Below, piece by piece: positions 42,488 to 54,302 of a stretch of DNA of 64,000 nt. A program made the position numbers and the translations under genes. This stretch comes from Sialis fuliginosa. Lineage: Eukaryota > Arthropoda > Insecta > Megaloptera > Sialidae. The stretch spans positions 31,591,001 through 31,655,000 of the forward strand of contig OY540813.1 in assembly GCA_961205875.1 (NCBI GenBank), written 5' to 3'. Below the pieces are notes generated by a model, which saw only the letters and a list, made by a program, of their open reading frames with translations, was not told the DNA's origin and did not search any database. The first letter of the stretch is position 1; every line of letters starts with the position of its first letter.

Positions 42488-43934
42488 CAGGATGATGCAC
42501 TGATTCAGCACTGTCGTGCCAAACTTGAACGGTACATCGAGAAAAATATTTTAAGCAAAAAACATTATATAAACATGTGTCCGGAAATTTGTCATGAGGG
42601 GGCTATAGCCCTCCAAAGATTTTACTCAAAATTAGTTTTTATTTAATATCTTGAGAACCCATTGTGCTATAGTTATGAAATTTGATACAGGGTTTAGTAT
42701 TAATAAGTGTTATCTATATCCAGTATCAACCAATAGTAATTTTGACCAGGGTTGAAATTTGAATAAGACTGTATGAGACAAAATACACAAAAATATACTT
42801 TGCTCATTTATTATAGGATAAACCGTTTACGAGCTATATAGATGCAAAAGAAAGCATGCAGAATTTTACTTAATACGGATGCTTCAAATTAAACAAACTA
42901 ATTTTATATTTCTGTTCTTTTATTAAAAGTAAGAAAAAAGTTCATGTACATATATCATCTAATACGTGTCCTCTTAGACATATAGCCAGTTCTATTAATG
43001 TTGCAAATAATTTACTAACATAACTAGAAAGTGATACTTAAAATGGCTATTTGTTGGTAAGGATGAATTTTTGGAGGTATATTTTTATTATTTTTTTGTC
43101 TTATTTTTTATCATAGAACAAGAATATAAAAATATTTTTTGTAATTTGAAGCATCCGTATTAAGTAAAATTCTGCATCCTTTCACTTGCATCCATATTTC
43201 TCGTAAACGGTTTATCCTATGATAAATGAGCAAAGTATATTTTTGTGTATTTTAGGCCATACAATCTTATTCAAATGTCTAATTTAAGAAAAAATTAAAG
43301 AACAAAAAAATACTAGATAAAAATCGATGGGCCCACTGGCCCCATACAGCCCTGATCTAAATTATAATTGCTCAATACTGGAAATCGATAAAAAATATTA
43401 AACTCTGTATCAAATTTCATAACTTTAGCACAATGGGATCTCCAGATATTAAATAAAAACTAATTTTGAATAAAATCTTTGGAGGGCTGTAGCCCTCTAA
43501 TGAAAAATTTCCGGACACATGTTCATATAATATTTTTTGCTTAAAATATGTCTCTTATGCCCGGTATTATAAAGGACCTAACAAAATTTGTTAGCTAGCA
43601 ATTACATTCAAATGGGGTATTAATACTGTACTAGTATCTATGGATTAGTTATGAAATTTAGAGCAGTGACACTTCAACTAATTGTAACACAGTTGGCATC
43701 TTTGACCGTACAAAATAATTTTCATAACATCACCACTGTTTTAATACCGTTTGTATTTACCTTCAACGCGTGCGCGAAACTTGTCAAAGTCATCAACAAA
43801 CTCCAAAAGAACTGTCATATAAGTTTGATATCTCAGTTGAAAGTGTTTGTTAGCTAACAAATTTGTTAGGTCCTTTATGATACCGGACATTAATTTACTA
43901 TTCAAGTTTGGCACGACAGCACTGAATCATCCTG
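42488..43934. mobile_element. Foldback element split by a MITE
   Basis: The ends CAGGATGATGCACTGATTC and its inverted counterpart GAATCATCCTG are bordered by TA. Long arms ('ACATGTGTCCGGAAATT', 'GCATCCGTATTAAGTAAAAT') pair around a centre near 43010. The right arm is interrupted at 43558-43893 by the TGCCCGG MITE. It is related to, but distinct from, the foldback at 56214-58685. The 89-codon frame at 42377 is arm sequence. Confidence 0.8.
43558..43893. mobile_element. MITE inserted in the foldback's right arm
   Basis: It begins TGCCCGGTATTATAAAGGAC and ends with the inverted 'GTCCTTTATGATACCGGACA'. 'TTGTTAGCTAGCAAT' and 'GTTAGCTAACAAATTTG' mirror each other inside. It is the inverted relative of 38684-39304 without the 279 bp hAT. 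Comparing the interrupted arm with the intact left arm shows the insertion. Confidence 0.8.
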
Positions 43935-43938
43935 TATA

Positions 43939-44987
43939 CCGGGTGGACCATTTTAACCTTTAATGGAAAATAACTCGACCGGTAAACAAAATAATAAAAA
44001 AAGTTTTATACAAAAGTTGTTGGGCAAGGAGGGGGACGTGCGACCATGATCTTGAATTTGACCTTGACCTTGACCGTAGGGGTTATTTGAAGGCCAACTA
44101 TAATTTTTCAAATAGAAATGCCTATTTTCGACCCCGGATTCGGAAAGAACGGGAAATTCTACAATAGGATATGTAGATTGATAAGTTCAAATGTCATTTT
44201 TTGAGGTCATTTCATGGTCAAAAGGAACTTGTACGTGTATTCATGCGAAAATCGTATCTGTACACGGGTATCTAAACGTTGGCGTAGGAAACAGAATAAA
44301 GTGTAATTTTGATAGGAAAACAATTGAATTTTCCATGGGGGCGTGATAAAACTAAAAGGGGGGCGCGAGCATATCGAGAAAAAATGAGAAAAAATATTAT
44401 TAAAAAATTTATTTAATTTACTGAAAGAAAATCAATAAAATACATTGATACAATCCTATTTATAGGTGTATTTTATTTTTTGTTATGTCGCAGAACGTTT
44501 TTTTAGCTTTTCTTTCAGTAAATTAAAGAAATGTTTTAGTAATATTTTTTCTCGATATGCTCGCGTCCCCCTTTTAGTTTTATCACGCCCCCATGGAAAA
44601 TTCAATTGTTTTCCTATCAAAATTACAATTTATTCTGTTTCCTACGCCAACGTTTAGAGATACCCGTGTACAGATAGATTTTCGCATGAATACACATACA
44701 AGTTCCTTTTGACCTTGAAATGACCTCAAAAAATGACATTTAAATTTATCAATCTACATATCCTATTTTAGAATTTCCCGTTCTTTCCGAATCCGGGGTC
44801 GAAAATAGGCATTTCCATTTGAAAAATTATAGTTGGTCTTCATATAACGCCTACGGTCAAGGTCAAGGTCAAATTCAAGGTCATGGTCGTACGTCCCCCT
44901 TCTTGCCCAATAACTTTTGTATAAAACTTGTTTTATTATTTCGTTTACCGGTCGAGTTATTTTCCAAGGTTAAAATGGTCCACCCGG
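43939..44987. mobile_element. Foldback element, 'CCGGGTGGACCATTTTAACC' termini
   Basis: The two halves are inverted copies, beginning CCGGGTGGACCATTTTAACC and sharing 'AAGGTCAAATTCAAGG'-type sequence and 'TTTTCGACCCCGGATTCGG'. TA borders both ends. It abuts the previous foldback with only TA-type bases between. The arms are about 480 bases. The 60- and 63-codon frames are arm sequence. Confidence 0.85.
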
Positions 44988-44999
44988 TATATCGACCCT

Positions 45000-45836
45000 A
45001 AAGAATATCAGGAAAATATTTTCAACCCCCTAAAACTTTCCCTTGGGGGGTAGTTTGAGGGGGTACATGCCCGTTTCTCAGCAAAATCAAATGGAACGGT
45101 ATATCCAAAAGTAGATAATTTTAAAGATCATAAAAAAGTAAGAAACTTTTGTAACAAAATTTTTTTCATACATTCAATTGTTTAGAAAATATGGCGCCTT
45201 GTTTCCAAATTTTCGGGTTATTTGAGATTGGATAACGACATATCAAAAATGCAAAACTTAAATTGGGGATAATTCAAAAATTTTAAATGGAATGATATAA
45301 CAATTAGTACTTTATTTTTTTTTTAAATATTTAAATTAACAACTTTTGATAAGAAAATTTTAAATATAAAATTATAATTTATTTTATTTTTTTTACTAAA
45401 ATTTTTAATTTTCTTAACAAAAGTTGTTAATTTGAATATATTTTTTAATATAAAGTACTAATTGATATATCATTCCATTTAAAAATTTTGAATTATCCTC
45501 AATTGAAATTTTGCATTTTTGATATGTCGCATATGACAATTTAAATTATCCAAATCTCAAATAATCATACATCTTTAGAAAGTTCATTATTTCTACTTTC
45601 AAATAAAAATTTAAAAATAAAATTTCATTAACATTTAACAAAACTAGAGCACTTTTAGTAAATCCCTAAAATTTGGGAACAAGTCGCCATATTTTCTAAA
45701 CAATTAAATGTATGAAAATTTTTTTTACAAAAGTTTCTTACTTTTTTATGATCTTTAAAATCATTTCCTTTTGGATATACCGTTTCATTTGATTTTGCTG
45801 AGAAACGGGCATGTACCCCTCAAACTACCCCCACCA
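45000..45836. mobile_element. Palindromic element related to Helitron sequence
   Basis: 'GTTTGAGGGGGTACATGCCC' on the left and 'GGGCATGTACCCCTCAAAC' on the right are inverted, with pairing continuing through 'TTTTATGATCTTTAAAAT' towards a centre near 45390. The arm sequence also occurs once, unpaired, inside the Helitron at 35545-35900. The palindrome may therefore have arisen by inverted duplication of a Helitron segment. Confidence 0.75.
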
Positions 45837-45887
45837 CTCACTAGTTCGGTAACGCTGATCCAACTGCTTAATGTGAAAATTGGCGCC

Positions 45888-47556
45888 ACCCATAGACATA
45901 GAGAATGGACCACGCACCTTACTCGAAAACAGAGTCGTGTCAAAAGAAAGAGATAGAAACAGGTTTGGAATATACTTGTCCTTTTTTTAAACAGGAGTGT
46001 AACTATTTCATTCTTGGCCCCGAACATTAAAAATATTCATAGATATACTATACAGTGCGTTCACGATGAAAGGAACAAATTCGTTTAAAATTCAGGTAAT
46101 TATTTTGTAGAAAAACGCTCAGACCCGTCGATTAGTATTATTAGTTGCGGATTTTTTGACATAAGAAAATTGTATACAGGGTGTCTCAGGAAAAACATAT
46201 GCAGTCATCATTGATTTTTTTAAATAGAACACCCTATATATTATACTATTTTTGAATTGTGCAATAAATTCTGAACACTTTTTGTACAGCATATCATATC
46301 TCTAAAATCAGTGGTTTTCGGAATAATGACGTTTGAAAATTGACATTTTAAATACACACAAGTCAAATAAAATGTCTAAATTGAAAAAATACACCTTGAA
46401 CATTTTTTTAAAAGCCAACAAAAACATCCTGGTATGGCAAAAAGAAAAAACATTGAACTTTTTTTTTCTTTTTTTTTTCTTCTTTTTTTCTTTTTTTTTT
46501 TGCAATACCAGGATGTTTTTGTTGGCTTTTAAAAAAATGTTCAAGGTGTATTTTTTCAATTTAGACATTTTATTTGACTTGTGTGTATTTCAAAATGTCA
46601 ATTTTCAAACGTCATTATTCCGAAAACCACTGATTTTAGAGATATGATATGCTGTACAAAAAGTGTTCAGAATTTATCGCACAATTCAAAAATAGTATAA
46701 TATATAGGGTGTTCTATTTAAAAAAACCAATGATGACTGCATATGTTTTTCCTGAGACACCCTATATACAATTTTCTTATGTCAAAAAATCCGCAACTAA
46801 AAATACTAATCGACGGGTCCGAGCGTTTTTCTACAAAATAATTACCTGAATTTTAAACGAATTTGTTCCTTTCATCGTGAACGCACTGTATATAAAGAGG
46901 TTAAAAAACAAAAAATAATTAACGTTATAAAAAATTTTTATTTAAAAAAAACAATAATTGATTTCTAAATAATATAAGTTTCGAATTTTTTGACCCAATT
47001 TTAATATCTTGTTCTTTTTTCGTAGCTTCGTAATGTAACCTAATACCAAAAAAAATATTTAAAATTTTGTTAAGTAAATCTTGTATGTGCTGTTTGTAAA
47101 TGCAGCAATCCACCTCATCATTTTGTAGCAACCACATGGGAATTGATTTAAAACTATTTTTTATTAATATATATTTAATATTTTTGTTAGCAAAAATGTT
47201 ATTTTTCCGGAATATCCGTTCATAATTTTGCAAATTTCTATCAGATCAATTGATGTTTTTTTTTTTAAATTTCCTCGATGAAATATGAACCATTATAGTA
47301 TGTTTATTGTTTATATTATTTACTTTTCTAATAAAAAACTTATTGCACAAAAATCACAAGTTAGATATACAAAAATATATCGGACAGAAATACTACCCTG
47401 AACTGTGGTAAGCTACCAATCAGATTCTCAGAAAAAGAGATAGATATATTCCAAACTACACTGCATCTCTCTCTCACTTTTTGAACAGATGTTACACCAT
47501 TGTGTTAATATAGAATGCACTGTCCATTCTCTATGTCTATGGCGCCACCCATTTTA
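45888..47556. mobile_element. Element with 'CATAGACATAGAGAATGGAC' ends, containing another
   Basis: GGCGCCACCCATAGACATAG on the left and CTATGTCTATGGCGCCACCC on the right are inverted, as are 'GGTTTGGAATATA' and 'TATATTCCAAACTACACTG' farther in. The nearly perfect palindrome at 46053-46888 sits inside it. The small MITE at 20010 has similar termini. The 102-codon minus frame at 46925 shows no transposase motif. Confidence 0.65.
46053..46888. mobile_element. Nearly perfect 836 bp palindrome
   Basis: From CAGTGCGTTCACGATGAAAG the sequence repeats almost base for base in inverted form, ending CTTTCATCGTGAACGCACTG, with TA on both sides. Arms of about 390 bases differ at only a handful of positions by eye. 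A pyrimidine-rich loop (46458-46500) separates them. Near identity suggests recent formation or ongoing arm conversion. The 86- and 104-codon frames on the two strands are mirror images and not genes. Confidence 0.9.
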
Positions 47557-47559
47557 CAA

Positions 47560-49020
47560 AGCTAAGGATTAAATACATATTTTCGATATTTTCATATCTC
47601 GTGTACAAACCACAAATTTACAGTTGGTAAACATTAAGCTTAGTTTTCATACTGCTAGGTCGCGACACATGTACTATATGAAATATGAACAGTGACTTTG
47701 GTCGGTAAAGAAGAAATATGTTTTACAGATAAATTTTATATTTTGTACATACTGTAATTTCATTGTTATATTTCTTATCGTATTAGTATTATAATTCATC
47801 AAAAAGAATGAAATAATTGTTTGGAAAGAAAAATTTGAAAAATATATTTTGAACATTTTATCATTTATTTTAGTAATACAGATATAAATAACAGGTATTA
47901 GATTTATGTAGATATATGTAGGTACATTATAAATATCAATAACAATTTGTTGTTTATCGTTATATTCGTTGTTTATAGTATATATTCTTACAAATTATTA
48001 TTTATCCACTTATATGCTTATAGTTTAGTGTCGGTTTCTAAAATTATTGCTGTAAAAATAATAAAATAAATACATATATAATAAATAATGTACTTATACT
48101 ATACTTGTATGTATTTCAATAAAATTAAAAAATTTTATTCATTTAATTATTGTAATTCTAATTTCAATTTTTAAACAAAATAAAAAATAATAAAAATATA
48201 CGCATGCTCTTAGGTGAGCGCGGGCAAAGAATGCGTGAGAGTATAGATCTGTAAATGTCAAAGGCAGTAGCGTTACAATAAGGCAATCATTTAAAAATTT
48301 AAATAATTTTTTAAATTCCATTTTGGCCTTATAATAAAATTATATACAGCCAGTTATTTACTTATTCCCTCACCAAACAAAGATTATTGACGGGAAATGG
48401 CAGGTAGGTACATACAAATAAAATTTTGATTGTTTGATTTTTTTAATTTATAACCAGCTTTTTTGAATCTCATTAATATTTATATTAAAAATAAACAAGT
48501 TTGTACCAAAGTAATATAATTTTAAGCATTTATTTAATTTTACTTTAAATAAAATTAATTTTATGATACATTTTATTAACCCATTTGTTCTCTCGATTAT
48601 TTTTTACAAAAGCAAATGAAATAAATCTATAGATTATTTTCAAATTTTTTTTCACATAGATTTGACAAGAATCGATTTTGCGTTATATTTAGTCTAATGA
48701 GTACAATGGGGACTAATGGGTTAATTTTTGTTGTTTCTATCGAATAAAGTTAATCTTTAATTTCACCGCGCCTATGATCAGCCCCCGTAGTATTTCAACA
48801 TCAAAGTGTACTGCCGTAAGGCTACGTATAATCTTCCCATTAATGCGGTATACACGTAATGATTACAAACATTCCGCTATATTGTATTCAATACAGGTAA
48901 AACAGAAAACCACCGGTTTGTTTAGAGGCCACATGAAAACAATAACTTAGTGACGTTGGTTACGTATAGTTGTCTACATTTACGTTATATCACAATATTT
49001 GAATAAACAGAAACATCTAG
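47560..49020. other. Intergenic stretch upstream of the 49.2 kb exon
   Basis: AT-rich to about 48760, after which composition becomes more balanced. 'ACCACCGGTTTG' and 'GTGACGTTGGTTACGTA' (about 48911-48966) could be promoter-proximal factor sites, the latter CRE-like. No coding sequence was recognised. Confidence 0.4.
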
Positions 49021-49044
49021 GCGACAGAATATTTCCTTTCCATT

Positions 49045-49074
49045 TATAAAACAAAAACGTTTCGAACGTCAGAC
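49045..49074 (+). promoter_or_regulatory. Core promoter: TATA box and initiator
   Basis: TATAAAA at 49045-49051 is followed 26 bases later by TCAGACG (49069-49075), close to the arthropod initiator TCAGT. The spacing is right for transcription to start at the A at 49071. The resulting leader of about 170 bases leads to the ATG at 49242. No clear downstream promoter element was seen. Confidence 0.55.
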
Positions 49075-49241
49075 GCGTAACAATCGAGTCTAGTGTAAGC
49101 TGTCAAACGATACAGACGTGTGTTTAAGGTATAAATATTTATTACCAACATGCTTTCTTCAAAAACAAATATATTTATTGTGTATTGTTGTTAAGTGTTT
49201 ACTTATCTTGGACTTGAACAGACGTGAAAATATTAAACAAA
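49071..49241 (+). other. Predicted 5' untranslated leader
   Basis: It runs from the predicted start site to the first ATG of the exon. It contains another ATG at 49150 in the word ACATGCTTTC, which opens only a very short frame. Composition is more balanced than the flanks. Confidence 0.4.
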
Positions 49242-49348
49242 ATGGAATTTAAATTTAGCGTAAACGATTTGTTCAAAAATTCAATAACGAAAGTACCAGA
49301 CACTCTTTTACCCACTGGATTTGTTGCACAAGACAGAAGGACATTAGT
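49242..49348 (+). CDS. First coding exon of an unidentified gene
   Basis: The ATG lies in AAACAAAATGG, a good insect start context. The frame reads MEFKFSVNDLFKNSITKV and continues PDTLLPTGFVAQDRRTL. It ends at the strong donor TTAGT|GTAAGT, two bases into a codon (phase 2). Read on without splicing it stops at once, which supports splicing. A TATA box and initiator lie 170-200 bases upstream. The N-terminal peptide was not recognised: it has no signal peptide or membrane segment, and FSVNDLF is only loosely like short N-terminal motifs of some transcription factors. Later exons were not found in the remaining 14.6 kb, so the first intron may extend past the window. Confidence 0.65.
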
Positions 49349-49940
49349 GTAAGTATATTAATTATGTTGTTTTCAATTGAATTGTTACCATTTTTAAAAT
49401 GGGCGCCATTGTTATAAAATATAAGTCACTAGGTTTTCTCCCAGATTGCTGAACTGTATTATTAACTATTGTTTGAAATGTGCAAAAGTGATTTCACTTT
49501 AATTATATTCAAGTTCATTGTAATAATAGTTTTTAAATTATAAAAGCAGCTTATAGCAATATAACAGTAGGTATATACATAAAAAATAGAAATATTGAGT
49601 ACATTATATTGATTAAAAATAACTTTAATAATAAATTTGTTTTACTTAATATATCGACAGCATCAATAAATAATAATTAATAATTAATGTTCGTCGATTA
49701 GCGTTAATATAAGGTCATAACACATTTTTAATTGAAATGTGTTATTTGCGCAAAATAAGCATGACTGTTATAATGTGATAAATTGTTTATACAAAATACA
49801 TAAATAATAGTACGTAGTTCGTTTCACATAAATTATTTTTAAAAGATTTACTGATTAAAGTTAAAATATTATTTAATTTATTGTTCCAAAACTAATTATT
49901 ATGCATGTCATCTTACATTCATACATACTATATTATATCA
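49349..49940 (+). other. Start of predicted first intron
   Basis: It follows the GTAAGT donor. AT-rich with no acceptor plus open frame that I could support. Confidence 0.4.
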
Positions 49941-49945
49941 TATTA

Positions 49946-50190
49946 TAAACGCATTGGACCCGATGTTACCCGGGGATATAAATTTAATCTGTCATAAACC
50001 GCACGGGAAGAAATTTTTGACTTTACACAAAATATTATATTCACAAATTATACACCTAAACTTTCCTCGTGATACACTATCCATCAGTGCAAACCGAGAT
50101 AAAATCCGTTCAGTAGTTACTGAGAAAATCGTGCACATTGGGACAGACAGACAGACGCCGCGGGGGACTTTGTTTTATACTATGTATAGA
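49946..50190 (-). mobile_element. Short minus-strand Helitron
   Basis: On the minus strand it starts A|TCTATACATAGTATAAAAC, then 'GCGTCTGTCTGTCTGTCCC'. It ends with the hairpin CCCGGGTAACATCGGG and 'TCCAATGC', the 3' end also seen at 53263. The expected CTAG at the very end is mutated. At 245 bases it is a deletion derivative. The 104-codon plus frame is not a gene. Confidence 0.75.
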
Positions 50191-50194
50191 TATG

Positions 50195-51480
50195 CGACCA
50201 TACATATACTACTAGTTTTATTTAATCTCACAAAAATTAATTTAATATTTAAGAAACGCAAATTATAGTTTTCCAATGTGAGTCATAGATATTTTTATTA
50301 TATTGTACTCATCTATATAACTGTATAAGTACATTTTTCTTAAACCACCTTACTATGCTAGTTAACCTCGAGTAAACGTCATAAATGAAATCAAATATTT
50401 TGACTCATATTTGCTAGAATATTAGTTAGTTGCATATGATAATTGATGCTAATGAATTAATATGTACATATTTAATATTGTGATATTCTACATTTACTTA
50501 GTTTTATCTACCTATATAACACCTATCCATACATATTTAACCGATTATTTTTTAATTGAAGTGTTAATATTATTTTATAGAATTATATAGAATGTTACAC
50601 AATATTAATTTAATGACTATTTGAAACATAATGAACCAATACGTATTTTTAAATACCTCGAGTTTAAATACCTCGAGTTACGGTTCTTCGATTTAAGTTA
50701 TGTACGTACATTTTTTATTACCACCATTCCTCGAAGTTGCGGCGCTTGCTTCAATGTTACATCTCTTTAGTGGTATGTAATTATTGACTGATGATCGACT
50801 TCTTATGATAGAAAATAACATTACTTCGACTAGTGAACATTTTCGAAACTGAAGGTGGCTTAACTTTGAGATATAACTGGATCTACTTACCTATCTATAA
50901 ATATCTGCCTTGGGAATATGTAGTATATTTGATTCTTATTTTATTAAAACTTTTTTGACAAACTAACAAGATAGAATAAAATGAATAATAAAGATAATGT
51001 TATTCTCTCCATTATACATATAACAAGTGATTTTTTTTAACGTAATAACTGAAAACGGATGTTTACTCAAGTAAATTTTTGAATTTTCGAATTATTTTTG
51101 AAATAAGAAAAAAATGTTTTAGATAAAAAATGTCGAGTATGTTATTATCTATAATTTATTCCCCATACATTTTTTTCAACATTTATGATTTAGCCGGAAA
51201 GAATTTTTTCATATATAATTATTTAGATTCACCTACACTATTCACTCTCGGTATTACGTATAAGAAAATCCCAATGTACCTATGGCAAACACACACACTG
51301 TTAAATCTCTGTAATACGTATAAGAAAGTCCCATGACACTCATGGCAGATATTTCTCCTCTGTTATGAACCATTTGAATAATAATTTTTTTTTTTTAAAT
51401 TCGTTTTTACGAAAAAATGAATAGAACATAAATGATAGATAATGATATTACCTACAATATTTAACTTGACAGAGTAATTC
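50195..51480. other. AT-rich stretch with a short tandem repeat
   Basis: 'ATTACGTATAAGAAAATCCC' and 'AATACGTATAAGAAAGTCCC' (51252-51332) are two copies of a unit about 60 bases apart; an inverted third piece occurs near 42317. No gene was recognised. It probably belongs to the intron of the 49.2 kb gene. Confidence 0.45.
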
Positions 51481-51482
51481 AA

Positions 51483-51740
51483 TAATCGACGTAGGTAAAC
51501 ATCCGTATCCGGTTGAAAGATCGTTTTCAAAAATAGGACGTTTTCTTCCCAGATAAAAATTAATCTTAAATATAAAATTTCACCCTTCTACGATTTGTCG
51601 TATTTGAGTTACAGCGCTTACAGACAGACAGACAGACAGACGGACACACAGACATCATGGCAAAAATAGTCAGAATGGATTCAGGGTAGGTCAAAATGGA
51701 TAATTCCATCAAAATCCGGATTTCGAAAAAAATCGGCTTC
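51483..51740 (+). repeat. Dispersed repeat B, fuller copy
   Basis: It carries 'ACGATTTGTCGTATTTGAGT', a GACA run (51620-51641), 'CATCATGGCAAAAATAGTCA' and 'GGATTCAGGGTAGGTCAAAA', matching 41115-41430. Non-coding. It is followed directly by a perfect hairpin. Confidence 0.65.
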
Positions 51741-51741
51741 A

Positions 51742-51792
51742 CAATACTTACTTATACCTTATATTTCATATACAAGGTATAAGTAAGTATTG
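51742..51792. repeat. Perfect hairpin with partial tandem copy
   Basis: CAATACTTACTTATACCTT pairs exactly with AAGGTATAAGTAAGTATTG across a 13-base loop. The loop and right arm are then repeated once in tandem (to about 51822). This small structure is probably the end of repeat B rearranged by slippage. Confidence 0.8.
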
Positions 51793-51829
51793 TATATTTC
51801 ATATACAAGGTATAAGAAAGTAAAAATAT

Positions 51830-52198
51830 CAGTCACACAGCCAGTTTTATTTATCATATACATTTTTTCCCCAAATAACAAGCAAAAACCTTATTGGCTT
51901 AATATTGATTTATAATTCATAAGTAAAACTTATTATCACTTCTATAGCAACTGGAATTAGAAATAATGAAGGGTTAAAGAGAATTCCCCTATATAATTTT
52001 CTACACAATTTGAATGAATGTATTCAAGCACAGTGTCGCTTCGTTTGCATTAAATGTAAATATTTCAGTTGGCCAAGGCGAACTGGTCGAGAGTTTTGTG
52101 CTTTTTAAGAAATTAATATAATTCTGTCTGATCGTGTCCGTGAATTCTGTATTTGGAGATCACTGAATGATTGTGTGAAACAACTCCCCAATGCATCC
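51830..52198. other. Unassigned stretch
   Basis: No gene or repeat terminus was recognised. Confidence 0.35.
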
Positions 52199-52274
52199 AA
52201 ACAGGGCTGTACAAGAGACGAGACTTGATTTCGGCAAGTATCGTCCTAGTTTTTACTTTCTTATACTTATGTAT

Positions 52275-53108
52275 ATGGGCGTCGGGAGGGGGATGCAAGG
52301 AGGTGTACTTGCAAGGAGGTGTACTTGCACTCCCCTGTCAAAAAAAACATGAACAAATTAAGAAATACAATTTTTATTTTTAAAATTTACTCTGAATAAC
52401 AGTTTAAGTCGCCTTAATTGTTGTTCAAACATTAAATGTACAATTTTGACCTTATAATACTTGATGAAAATTACGTTTTTTCAAAAAATATGACGCGAAT
52501 AAGAGGTCTACACGCATAATACCGAAGAATATTAAAAAATGGATGTCCTAATAGGTGTATCATCATTATCATCATCAGACTGATGATTGATATTATCAGC
52601 CTTGCGCTTTCTGCACAAAAATCGTCGTATACGTGTCGTTCATTATTTTAAAAAAATTAACGACACGCATGAACGCCGGCAGAATTTCTCTCAGGGGGGT
52701 GCATCTAGATATATAAAATTAAATTACATATAAAATAATTTAAAAAAAAATTAATTTTGTAATAATAAATTTCGCATTGCATGACTAAAAAAAAAAAATC
52801 CTCACTTTTCTATTCTGACCCATGGTGGAAAGATAATAATTCTGACCTGAATTTAAAAATATAAATTGTATTTCTTAATTTTTTAGTTTTTTCTTTTTTG
52901 CCAGGGGGGTGCAAGGAGGTGCACATGTTTTTTAAATGTTAGAACCCATAGCGACTATGAGAAAAATCATTTTGTGCCTGGCCGGAACTTGTTAAATATT
53001 TTTTGCTGTCCCTTCTTCATTGAAATTTTTTGTACAGCAATTATACCAATAAAATAACAGTTTGAAATAACTTCCAAAATTTAGTATTCCTAAAGTTATA
53101 TAAAGAAA
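52275..53108. mobile_element. Second copy of the 38.5 kb outer element
   Basis: 'CTTGCACTCCCCTGTCAAAA', 'AAGAAATACAATTTTTATTT', 'CCTTGCGCTTTCTGCACAAA' and 'CATAGCGACTATGAGAAAAA' match 38525-40105. The site where the other copy holds a MITE is empty here. 'GCAAGGAGGTGTACTT' is duplicated in tandem near 52296-52328. Parts appear rearranged. Confidence 0.55.
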
Positions 53109-53226
53109 AATATGTGTGCCTTATTAAATCTTGTTGTAATCTGTTTTCTTCATCTTCATGTTTTTATGTCTGACAGCTGCTACCTAATCTAAATTTTACG
53201 CGAACGATGTCGCAGGTAACAGCTAG
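53109..53226 (+). mobile_element. Helitron 3' end fragment
   Basis: 'TTTACGCGAACGATGTCGC' followed by CTAG before T (53223-53226) is the terminal hairpin and end of a Helitron. The 5' part is missing or replaced by the neighbouring element. Confidence 0.6.
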
Positions 53227-53262
53227 TTATTGATAGTGCCTTATAACTGAGATCTTGGCATA

Positions 53263-54302
53263 GCGCATTGGACCCGGTGTTATCCGGGTTAATATCCATA
53301 AAATCATAGTCCCCTAAAATATTCAACATGCCCAAAATACACGGTTCACCGCAAATTGCTTTTTTTCTGACTTCATGAAATTTACACAAAAAATTCACTT
53401 TGGAAGTGAAAATTTTCAATCAATATATTTCAAAATATTTAATAACATGTGTCAAAAATCATCCAATTGTTTGACAAAATATTTGAAAGATCATAGTGAC
53501 CTAAATGAATAATTAAAACCATAATAGGCCTAATTTTTAAAAATTATATTATAAATATTATGATCTTACGTGTCACTTATTTCCAAAAAAATGCTTATTT
53601 CTGCAGAAAATAAAGGTTTAATCGCAAAAATTGACTATTTTAAAACTAATTTTGAATTTGACACCAAAACATTCGCAGGTGTCATTTTTGACGTCACGCC
53701 TAAGTAAACACTCCTTGTCAACTATAATAAATTCTTGTTCCATCGGTAATGTTTCTCGGCTTTACTTTTGGTAACACAAAACTGAGCAAATTGATATTTT
53801 AAAACCACAAAATAATTTATAAACAGTGCAGATATTAATGAAACAAAAATGACGTTTACGTAGCCGTGACGTCATCCACTCTGACTGGTGTTTTATAAGA
53901 TAAAAAAAGATAGGATTACTGTATTTTGCGTTTTTATTTTAACAAAAATCATATTAATCTCGCTTTTAATATAAAAATAAATATATTTTTTAGAATCTTT
54001 TAAACTTATTTCATTATTTAAAATCATAATTTCAGTGATTCTTTGTTACTGGCATCATGCCTATTATGTAATTATTTATTCCATGGTTACTATGTTTTTA
54101 TATAAATGCCAGTTGAATGCTGTGACATCACGGAAACAAAACACGACTTGATAACATATTTCGATGTTAAATCTTAGGTTTTCATAAAATATTAATAGCC
54201 CCTATCTAACTATTGGTGAAAACCGCTTGAAATCGGTTCAGTAATTCCCAAGTCTATAAGCCACATATAAACGAACATTAATTTTTTATATAAATATAGA
54301 GA
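53263..54302 (-). mobile_element. Minus-strand Helitron, about 1.04 kb
   Basis: The minus-strand 3' end has the hairpin CCCGGATAACACCGGG and 'TCCAATGCGCTA'. The 5' end reads TCTCTATATTTATATAAA, then 'TTCAAGCGGTTTTCACC'. The 3' end is shared with 49946-50190. The interior has TGACGTCA-type words but no coding frame of note. The base preceding TC is T, not A, so the 5' boundary is approximate. Confidence 0.6.

Noticed and set aside
46308-46647. 86- and 104-codon frames on opposite strands
   Set aside because: Mirror images within a nearly perfect palindrome, with a Lys or Phe run from the loop.
46925-47233. 102-codon minus-strand frame
   Set aside because: Lys, Asn and Ile rich with no motif; lies inside a transposon.
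49954-50268. 104-codon plus-strand frame
   Set aside because: Most of it lies antisense within a short Helitron and includes its terminal hairpin.
52171-52383. 70-codon frame containing a tandem GCAAGGAGGTGTAC duplication
   Set aside because: The duplicated GGAGG word resembles a ribosome-binding site, but this is eukaryotic DNA and the segment belongs to a repeat.
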